Assembly (NCBI GenBank): GCA_043812055.1
Contig: JBDRMN010000071.1
Coordinates: 1-9,750 of the forward strand
Source of the DNA: JBDRMN01 sp043812055
Lineage (GTDB): Bacteria; Patescibacteriota; Gracilibacteria; JAHISY01
Direction: 5' to 3'
Length of the DNA: 9,750 nucleotides
Position numbers and translations under genes: made by a program. Below the pieces are notes generated by a model that was given only the letters and a program-made list of their open reading frames with translations, searched no databases and had not been told where the DNA came from. Positions 5,916 through 9,750 of the stretch are shown here, in pieces. Within the stretch, counting starts at the first letter, position 1. Every line of letters begins with the position of its first letter.

Positions 5916-6449
5916 ATGGCTACCACTCGTCAACAAAAGGAAACGATTATCGCCGACATCACGAACGAGTTTCAAAACTCTAACTCAACGGTGTTTACGG
6001 CCTACAGTGGTCTCACGGTTGCTGAGATCCAAGAGCTGCGTAAACAGCTGAGTGGAGCCGGATCTCGAATGCTGATTGCCAAGAAAACCTTAATTCAGCT
6101 CGCTGCGAAAAATGCGGGCCTGAAAGAAATCCCAGTCGAAGCGCTGGAAGGACCGATTGCGGTTATTTTCTCGCACGCAGACGAACTTTCCGGTTACCAG
6201 CTCCTGCATAAATTTGGCGAGGATCACGGACAAATAAGCATCACGGGCGGAATCTTCGACGGCGAAATGCTGGGCAAAGCGCGAGCGCAACAGCTTGCTC
6301 GGCTGCCCGGCCGTCCCGACCTCCTGGGTCAGCTCGTGGGCTTACTGATCTCTCCGCTCCGCGGCTTCGTCGGAATCGGCAATGCGCTCGTGGGTGGGCT
6401 GGTCCGTGTACTTGATGCAGCTCGGGAAAAACAAGAATCAGCCGCCTAA
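5916..6449 (+). CDS. rplJ: 50S ribosomal protein L10 (uL10)
   Basis: The protein has 177 residues, normal for L10. The N-terminal domain (about 1-135) binds 23S rRNA at the stalk base, and the C-terminal helix carries the L7/L12 dimers. Family features visible are the opening R-Q-Q-K-E-x-I pattern, VFTAYSGLTVAEIQELRKQL, MLIAKKTLIQLAA, and the GGIFDG segment. Helix 8 (from about LRGFVGIGNALVGGLVRVLDA) is long enough for two or three L12 dimers. rplL follows after 33 bases, giving the standard rplJ-rplL pair. Translation starts in an unstructured A/T-rich stretch without a Shine-Dalgarno sequence. Expression should be set by the L10 leader upstream. L10 is also the regulator that binds this leader. 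Confidence 0.96.
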   Translation: MATTRQQKETIIADITNEFQNSNSTVFTAYSGLTVAEIQELRKQLSGAGSRMLIAKKTLIQLAAKNAGLKEIPVEALEGPIAVIFSHADELSGYQLLHKFGEDHGQISITGGIFDGEMLGKARAQQLARLPGRPDLLGQLVGLLISPLRGFVGIGNALVGGLVRVLDAAREKQESAA

Positions 6450-6482
6450 AAATTATTAATTAATTATTTAACCCTATTTCAA

Positions 6483-7004
6483 ATGTCTGACGACGCCAAA
6501 CCAGCCGATCCCTCCGCCGCCGAGGCTACGGAGGGCAAGCCAGCTGAAGAATCCTCCTCCGCCAAGGCTTCCTCCTCCGCCAAGGCTACGGAGGACAAGA
6601 CGGAGGACAAGACGGAGGGCAAGCCTTCCGTAGAGCTCAGCAAAGAAGCTCAAAAAATCCTTGATCAGGTCAAAGCACTCAAGGTGATCGACCTCGCCAA
6701 CCTCGTGAAAGCGATGGAGGAAGAGTTCGGTGTTTCGGCTGCCGCTCCGGTGGCCGTAGCTGCTGCTGGAGCTGCCCCTGCTGAAGAAGAGAAATCTTCT
6801 TTCAGTATTGAGCTGACCGCTGCTGGTGACAACAAAATCGGCGCGATCAAGGCCGTCAAGGAAGTTACTGGCCAAGGTCTCGGTGAAGCCAAGGCAACTG
6901 TCGATGACGCTCCGAAAGTGATCAAGGAAAATGTGCCGAAGGAAGAAGCTGAGGAAATTAAGAAGAAGTTGGAGGCGGCGGGTTGTACGGTTACGTTGAA
7001 GTAG
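6483..7004 (+). CDS. rplL: 50S ribosomal protein L7/L12 (bL12) with a repeat-derived N-terminal extension
   Basis: L12 forms dimers on L10 and recruits translation GTPases. The core begins near residue 50 (ELSKEAQKILDQVKAL), with the dimerising N-terminal helices, an Ala-rich hinge (about 82-100) and the globular C-terminal domain (FSIELTAAGDNKIGAIKAVKE to TVTLK) all intact. Total length is 173 residues against roughly 120-130 in most bacteria. The excess is residues 1-48, a charged low-complexity segment of S-A-K-A and T-E-D/G-K units. These are encoded by two 18-bp and three 12-bp tandem repeats plus an earlier related unit. The extension would sit on the L10-binding side of the protein. 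No other in-frame ATG lies between 6483 and the core start, so the extension is probably translated. The gene shares the rplJ transcript. Confidence 0.93.
   Translation: MSDDAKPADPSAAEATEGKPAEESSSAKASSSAKATEDKTEDKTEGKPSVELSKEAQKILDQVKALKVIDLANLVKAMEEEFGVSAAAPVAVAAAGAAPAEEEKSSFSIELTAAGDNKIGAIKAVKEVTGQGLGEAKATVDDAPKVIKENVPKEEAEEIKKKLEAAGCTVTLK
6511..6623 (+). repeat. In-frame GC-rich repeat block inside rplL
   Basis: TCCTCCTCCGCCAAGGCT occurs twice in tandem (6552-6569, 6570-6587), encoding SSSAKA each time. Then ACGGAGGACAAG occurs twice and ACGGAGGGCAAG once (6588-6599, 6600-6611, 6612-6623), encoding TEDK, TEDK, TEGK. An earlier diverged unit at 6511-6539 encodes SAAEATEGK. Each unit has CTCCG and CGGAG arms around CCRAGG. 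GCTACGGAGGGCAAGC (6525-6540) recurs exactly, inverted, at 7181-7196 in the spacer after rplL. Confidence 0.9.
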
Positions 7005-7096
7005 TGGATAGTGTTAGTGTTTCTAACTACTCAATACTAATTACTCACACTTAATCATCTACTACAAAATAGCGTAAAGTTGCGCCATTTTGTAGT
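7001..7096. repeat. Repeat and hairpin directly after rplL
   Basis: Bases 7001-7021 are the exact reverse complement of 1246-1266 behind pilT and include the rplL stop codon. They are followed by short TACTCA/TAATTACTCAC words. ACTACAAAATAGCG (7061-7074) and CGCCATTTTGTAGT (7083-7096) form a 14-bp stem with one mismatch and an eight-base loop. It could end the rplJL transcript, but no T tract follows the stem. Confidence 0.65.
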
Positions 7097-7105
7097 ATGG
7101 GTTAA

Positions 7106-7254
7106 TTGTCTTGAACTGTGATTTTTGTGATTTCGCTGATTACCCTGATCGCGCTTAATCATAGCCCATCACGTAAATCAGCTTGCCCTCCGTAGCTCGA
7201 AATGAACGAAGTGAATGAAGAGCGAAGGACGGGGTTAATCACAGTTCCAGACAA
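7106..7254. mobile_element. Non-coding 149-bp element with 18-bp terminal inverted repeats (MITE-like)
   Basis: TTGTCTTGAACTGTGATT (7106-7123) and AATCACAGTTCCAGACAA (7237-7254) are inverted repeats matching at 17 of 18 positions. Between them are GTGATT/TGATTA-type words and no coding frame. Ends plus short non-coding interior fit a miniature inverted-repeat or palindromic element. No clear target-site duplication is visible. Its right half is interrupted by the unit at 7181-7234. Confidence 0.6.
7181..7234. repeat. GC-rich palindromic unit nested in the 149-bp element
   Basis: It starts with GCTTGCCCTCCGTAGC, the reverse complement of rplL bases 6525-6540, and ends with GAGCGAAGGACGGGG. 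CCC, TCC and GCTC at the left can pair with GAGC, GGA and GGG at the right around an AATGAACGAAGTGAATGAA-type centre. This is the same family as the repeats inside rplL. Confidence 0.6.
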
Positions 7255-7299
7255 AAGGGGCCACTTTGTGGCGCGAGACTCTGCCAAGTAGTAATTAAG

Positions 7300-7536
7300 C
7301 TAAAGTTTTCTTAAAAAATCATCGTAAGTGAAGCCACAACGATTTAGGTAATCACCAATTCCCTTGCAGAGACCCTTTGGATACCCGTCATGCTTTTCTT
7401 TAGGTAGTGGGAAGTTTGCCACTTGGTGGACCACCAAATAATGATTGCCTTTGCCTCTGTCTTTTACCACTAAAAAACCAAGCCTGCGAAAAGCCTTTGC
7501 AGCCTTTCGTCGGCCAAACGAAGGTTCATTTCCCAT
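7300..7536 (-). CDS. hicA: HicA-family mRNA interferase toxin
   Basis: The protein is 78 residues. HicA toxins have a dsRNA-binding-like fold and cleave mRNA when not bound by HicB. The signature region RGKGNHYLVV (27-36) places the conserved catalytic His at 32; most members have GSHH, here GNHY. The start (RRKAAKAFRRLGF) matches the family's K-x-x-x-x-x-x-x-G-F opening, and the end (KGIGDYLNRCGFTYDDFLRKL) matches the usual final helix. It starts one base after the hicB stop, so the two are co-translated from the hic promoter. The order hicB then hicA is the less common arrangement. Repeat sequence (GGCAGAGTCTCG on this strand) begins within 20 bases after its stop. Confidence 0.85.
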   Translation of the reverse strand: MGNEPSFGRRKAAKAFRRLGFLVVKDRGKGNHYLVVHQVANFPLPKEKHDGYPKGLCKGIGDYLNRCGFTYDDFLRKL

Positions 7537-7537
7537 C

Positions 7538-7861
7538 TTAAGCAGTGGCTAGACTGAAACAATCTTTCGTCTTAATAGTCTTGTTTTTAAGGTTGATCTC
7601 CGGTTTTAGATCAACCGCCACTTCGCGAGGAATGGCTAAATAGGTAAGTAACGCATCATAAGCCATCTCCACTGCCTCTAGCTCAGTATCACCAAATGAC
7701 ATAACTCCTTCAATCTCGTTAATTTTGGCATAGAAAACACCATCTTCTTCATCCTTGCGGCAGTCAACTGAATATTTATGCGGAATTTGACCAACATACT
7801 TCTGTCGTTCAAAAGCAAACTCGCTCGGTCGACACCACTTTAATAGCTTGAGTTTTATCAT
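7538..7861 (-). CDS. hicB: HicB-family antitoxin
   Basis: The protein is 107 residues. The central part DGVFYAKINEIEGVMSFGDTELEAVEMAYDALLTYL (40-75) is the HicB core: a partially degraded RNase H-like domain that caps HicA. Many HicB proteins add a C-terminal ribbon-helix-helix or HTH domain for autoregulation. Here only about 30 residues follow (VDLKPEINLKNKTIK), with no such domain that I can see, and there is an unusual 28-residue basic/aromatic N-terminus (MIKLKLLKWCRPSEF). Repression may therefore need a different surface. The ATG at 7861 is preceded by AGGA at a long spacing across a run of seven C (minus strand), the closest thing to a Shine-Dalgarno in the window. Base composition is lower in G+C than the core genes, consistent with acquisition. 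Confidence 0.82.
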   Translation of the reverse strand: MIKLKLLKWCRPSEFAFERQKYVGQIPHKYSVDCRKDEEDGVFYAKINEIEGVMSFGDTELEAVEMAYDALLTYLAIPREVAVDLKPEINLKNKTIKTKDCFSLATA

Positions 7862-7888
7862 GACGGGGGGGTTCCTAAATAAGATGTT

Positions 7889-7917
7889 ATTTTATCATTT
7901 TCACTTTTCAAAATCAA
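7889..7917 (-). promoter_or_regulatory. Predicted hicBA promoter
   Basis: On the minus strand TTGATT (7917-7912) and TAAAAT (7894-7889) are spaced by exactly 17 bp. Transcription would start near 7882, giving a leader of about 20 bases. No clear operator palindrome overlaps it. Confidence 0.5.
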
Positions 7918-7941
7918 AAGCAAAAAACAGCTTGACAAACA

Positions 7942-8050
7942 CTTCACGAGAGTCACCCTGTCTGTCGAAGCCGAAGGTTTGCCTTTAGCGCAGGTAGGCA
8001 AACCTGCACTTCTTTAGCAAGTTTGAAGTGCGGGTTTGCTACCCGCACGT
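7942..8050. repeat. Spacer with three overlapping, mutually exclusive hairpins
   Basis: Hairpin A: GGTTTGCCT (7976-7984) with AGGCAAACC (7996-8004). Hairpin B: GCAAACCTGCACTTC (7998-8012) with GAAGTGCGGGTTTGC (8025-8039), 14 of 15 plus one wobble. Hairpin C: GTGCGGGT (8028-8035) with ACCCGCAC (8041-8048). A and B share 7998-8004; B and C share 8028-8039. A TTCACGAGAGTC word (7943-7954) resembles the repeat at 8079-8099. No coding frame is visible. Confidence 0.75.
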
Positions 8051-8053
8051 TCT

Positions 8054-8605
8054 CTAGGTTCCAGGTTCTAGGGGAATTTCACGAGACTCTGCCGAAGAGG
8101 GATTTTTTTGTTGTAGAATATAGTTCACAAATTTTGCCTTTTTATCAACGGTAAATTCATCTCTAATTGCTTGCATTAGTGGTTCGAGTTTTTCATTTAG
8201 AATAGTTTTATTCCCCTCCGTTTTTTCAGCTGACCAAGTTTTATACTGCTCAATATATGCAATAAGTTTTTCGTAGACATTAGTCGAAATATAAAGCCAT
8301 GAAGCGTAATAAGTATCTTCGAACTTTTCTAAATCTTCATCTGGTTTTTTACCACCTTTCGTAAATACTCTTAAATTCGATACTAGACTATTATAAAGTT
8401 TAGTTTTTTCTTCAGTCCGCTTTCGCTCATTTTCTAAAAAATGTGTAATGAAATAGCCAACAGTAGCACTTATAACACTTATACTAATGATAATTATTTC
8501 TTTATCGACACCCCATATGTACTCAAGATATGCTAGCCCGTGGACTATTAGGAGGAGGAAAATAAAACGTAGTGTTACAGGATCTTTATAGAATCTCTAA
8601 GTCAT
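8054..8605 (-). pseudogene. Two-helix membrane protein with an amber codon at position 3 and a repeat-derived C-terminus
   Basis: Reading from ATG 8605 gives M-T-stop (TAG at 8599-8597), then an uninterrupted frame of 180 residues to TAG at 8056-8054 with no ATG, GTG or TTG near its beginning. After the amber come RFYKDPVTLRFIFLLLIVHG, a first membrane helix, and a second one (EIIIISISVISATVGYFITH). A charged, helical cytosolic tail of about 120 residues follows (ENERKRTEEKTKLYNSL onward; YASWLYISTNVYEKLIAYIE). Codon choice and composition are coherent (19 of 60 G+C in 8401-8460), so this is a real coding history. The last 16 or so residues (PSSAESREIPLEPGT) are encoded by the repeat at 8058-8100. 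I do not recognise the family. It may be dead, use a rare start codon, or be a sequencing error. Confidence 0.7.
8058..8100. repeat. Repeat copy: GGTTCTAGGG plus CGAGACTCTGCC module
   Basis: GGTTCTAGGG (8064-8073) recurs at 1125-1134 after the channel gene. CGAGACTCTGCC (8082-8093) recurs exactly at 7274-7285 after hicA, and a diverged form lies at 7943-7954. The copies at 7274 and 8082 are in the same orientation and bracket hicBA. Confidence 0.6.
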
Positions 8606-8654
8606 AATATTATGATTAAAAAATAAATTTTACTTAAAATAAAAAATGTACTAA
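8602..8654. repeat. Very AT-rich spacer with a 14-bp palindrome
   Basis: TCATAATATTATGA (8602-8615) is a perfect palindrome that includes the ATG of the decayed membrane gene. The rest, to the end of rfbD at 8655, is almost entirely A and T. It contains a minus-strand TAAAAT about 21 bases before that ATG, without a recognisable -35. Confidence 0.5.
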
Positions 8655-9479
8655 CTATTTTCCCTGTTTCAAATATCCCCTCAATCCCTCCTCCCACTTC
8701 CGCAGCGGCGGGAGTTTCGTATTCAGTAAAACCGAATTAGCCGGTCGAGCCGCAGGGGTGGGGAATTCGGCCGTTTTGATTGGAATTACTTTTACGCCCA
8801 GTTTCTTGATCTCAAAAATCTTTTTCGCAAAGTCGGCCCAGGTGACGATGCCATCGTTCGTCCGGTGGAAGACGCCGCTTAAGTTTTTTTGAATAATTTT
8901 GCTGGTGGCCTCCGCCAGATCCGCTGTGAAAGTCGGAGAGCCCTGCTGATCGGCGACAACTTTTAGCGTGGAGTTCCGGCGAGCGAGCTCCAGCATTTTA
9001 CTCACGAAGCATTCACCCTCGCCACAAAGCCAGCTGGTGCGGATGATTACGAACGCACAGCCACTTTCACGGAGCATTTGTTCGCCGGCGAGTTTTGATT
9101 TTCCGTAAAAGTTAATTGGATTTGGCTTCGCATTCTCCAAGTAACCCGCCTTCGTCTCGCCATCGAAAACATAGTCGGTAGAAAAGTGAATCAGTTTTGC
9201 CCCAACCTTTTTACATTCTTCGCCAAGTAGGCCGACAGCTTCTCCGTTCAGCCGCATGGCGAGCTCTTGTTCGCTTTCGGCCCGGTCAACCTGCGTGTAG
9301 CCAGCCGCGTTTACGCAGAAGTCCGGCTTAATTTCTGAGAATACTTTTTCGACTGCTGCTGAGTTCGTAATATCGAGCTCAGCTTTTGGGAAAGCGTGTA
9401 AATCGAAACTGGCAGAAAGTGCCTTTTTCAAGGCCTTTCCTAGCATGCCGTCCGAGCCAGTAAGAATAATTTTTGGCAC
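8655..9479 (-). CDS. rfbD: dTDP-4-dehydrorhamnose reductase (RmlD/RfbD)
   Basis: The protein has 274 residues and would reduce dTDP-4-dehydro-L-rhamnose to dTDP-L-rhamnose with NAD(P)H, the last step in making the sugar donor for surface polysaccharide. It is a short-chain-dehydrogenase-type Rossmann protein: the nucleotide loop is GSDGMLG (8-14), NAAGYTQVDRAE (56-67) follows, then STDYVFDG (99-106), the catalytic YGKSK (124-128), RTSWL (146-150), a DQQGSPT motif and the C-terminal RPANSVL. All are standard, and the length is only slightly below the usual 280-300. The start is GTG at 9479, directly in front of PKIILTG; no ATG is available upstream. No other rml genes are in the window. ychF lies upstream on the same strand, 99 bases away across a repeat-filled spacer. 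Confidence 0.94.
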   Translation of the reverse strand: MPKIILTGSDGMLGKALKKALSASFDLHAFPKAELDITNSAAVEKVFSEIKPDFCVNAAGYTQVDRAESEQELAMRLNGEAVGLLGEECKKVGAKLIHFSTDYVFDGETKAGYLENAKPNPINFYGKSKLAGEQMLRESGCAFVIIRTSWLCGEGECFVSKMLELARRNSTLKVVADQQGSPTFTADLAEATSKIIQKNLSGVFHRTNDGIVTWADFAKKIFEIKKLGVKVIPIKTAEFPTPAARPANSVLLNTKLPPLRKWEEGLRGYLKQGK

Positions 9480-9578
9480 TACAGGATTAGGAATTAGGAT
9501 TAGGGTAGAGGCAATTCATGAATTGCCTTTACACGAATTGTTTTTTCATGAATTGCCTCAACGATTGCCTAAACACCC
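9480..9578. repeat. Spacer with GGATTAG run and copies of the AGGCAATTCATGAATTGCCT palindrome
   Basis: A degenerate tandem of GGATTAG/GAATTAG (9484-9505) is followed by the perfect 20-bp palindrome AGGCAATTCATGAATTGCCT (9509-9528), identical to 4713-4732. A partial copy TTCATGAATTGCCTCAAC (9545-9562) matches 4719-4736 exactly. The same order (GGATTAG-like run, then palindrome) occurs upstream of miaA. Confidence 0.8.
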
Positions 9579-9750
9579 TCAGACGTTGAACTTAAACAAA
9601 CAAACATCGCCGTCCTGCACGGTGTATTCTTTACCCTCACTTCTGATCCAACCTTTTTCCCGGGCGGCGAGCTCACTGCCGGCTTCCACGAGCTTTTCAT
9701 AACTCACGACGTCGGCGCGGATGAAACCCTTTTCGAAATCAGTATGAATC
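9579..9750 (-). CDS. ychF: Redox-regulated ATPase YchF, C-terminal fragment (5' end outside the window)
   Basis: The 57 visible residues begin IHTDFEKGFIRADVVSYEKL and end with VQDGDVCLFKFNV followed by TGA. This is the TGS domain that ends every YchF/OLA1 protein (pattern IHTDF-x-x-GFIRAEV and QDGDV-x-x-FxFNV). YchF is a universally conserved Obg-family P-loop protein that prefers ATP and associates with ribosomes. The P-loop and coiled-coil parts lie beyond the window edge. The gene ends normally, and the palindromic repeats begin about 15 bases after its stop. Confidence 0.93.
   Translation of the reverse strand, partial: IHTDFEKGFIRADVVSYEKLVEAGSELAAREKGWIRSEGKEYTVQDGDVCLFKFNV

Noticed and set aside
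6474..6875. Plus/minus overlap: 133-codon minus-strand frame rich in Gly and Ser
   Set aside because: It is the antisense shadow of the rplL repeat block; its low-complexity sequence only mirrors those repeats.
7005..7299. A tRNA or small structured RNA gene after rplL
   Set aside because: No cloverleaf or CCA end; pairing is explained by terminal inverted repeats and palindromic units.
8597..8599. Amber recoding as an explanation for the in-frame TAG
   Set aside because: TAG ends pilT, rplL, hicA and rfbD normally, so genome-wide reassignment is not supported. TGA also ends several genes, so UGA recoding is excluded too.

Overview
The window reads like a bacterial chromosome segment from a streamlined, metagenome-type lineage, most plausibly Patescibacteria/CPR. 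The reasons are compact core genes, a near absence of Shine-Dalgarno sequences in front of start codons, a MurF without its usual N-terminal domain, a small PilT-type ATPase, and spacers packed with short palindromes. This placement is an inference. The genetic code looks standard: TAG, TAA and TGA all end recognisable genes (pilT/rplL, hicB, miaA/ychF).

Layout. 1-134: 3' end of an IS30-type transposase, then a 22-bp perfect palindrome. 209-1120 (+): two-helix K+-channel-like protein with a large cytosolic N-terminal domain. 1267-4650 (-): pilT, murF and miaA, separated by palindromic spacers. 4906-5745 (+): a lipoprotein whose second half has a different base composition. 5746-7004 (+): promoter, L10-type leader RNA with a terminator/antiterminator switch, rplJ, then an rplL whose N-terminus is extended by in-frame repeats. 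7005-7299: nested palindromic elements. 7300-7861 (-): a hicB-hicA toxin-antitoxin pair. 7862-8053: a spacer with three overlapping hairpins. 8054-8605 (-): an AT-rich two-helix membrane protein frame with an amber codon at position 3 and a repeat-derived C-terminus. 8655-9479 (-): rfbD (GTG start). 9579-9750 (-): C-terminal end of ychF, cut by the window edge.

How it works together. The core genes cover pilus retraction, peptidoglycan precursor synthesis, tRNA modification, the ribosomal stalk with its own feedback leader, and dTDP-rhamnose synthesis. They do not form one pathway. Accessory material (transposase end, hicBA, the decayed membrane gene, AT-rich part of the lipoprotein) lies between them.

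The most interesting signal is in the repeats. One GC-rich palindromic family occurs both in a spacer (7181-7234, inserted inside an older inverted repeat) and in frame inside rplL. A second family, built on AGGCAATTCATGAATTGCCT, sits upstream of miaA and rfbD and shares its edge sequence with the hairpin that supplies the miaA stop codon. A TAAAAT -10 hexamer recurs very close to several start codons, suggesting leaderless or near-leaderless transcripts. I found no new defence or biosynthetic system.
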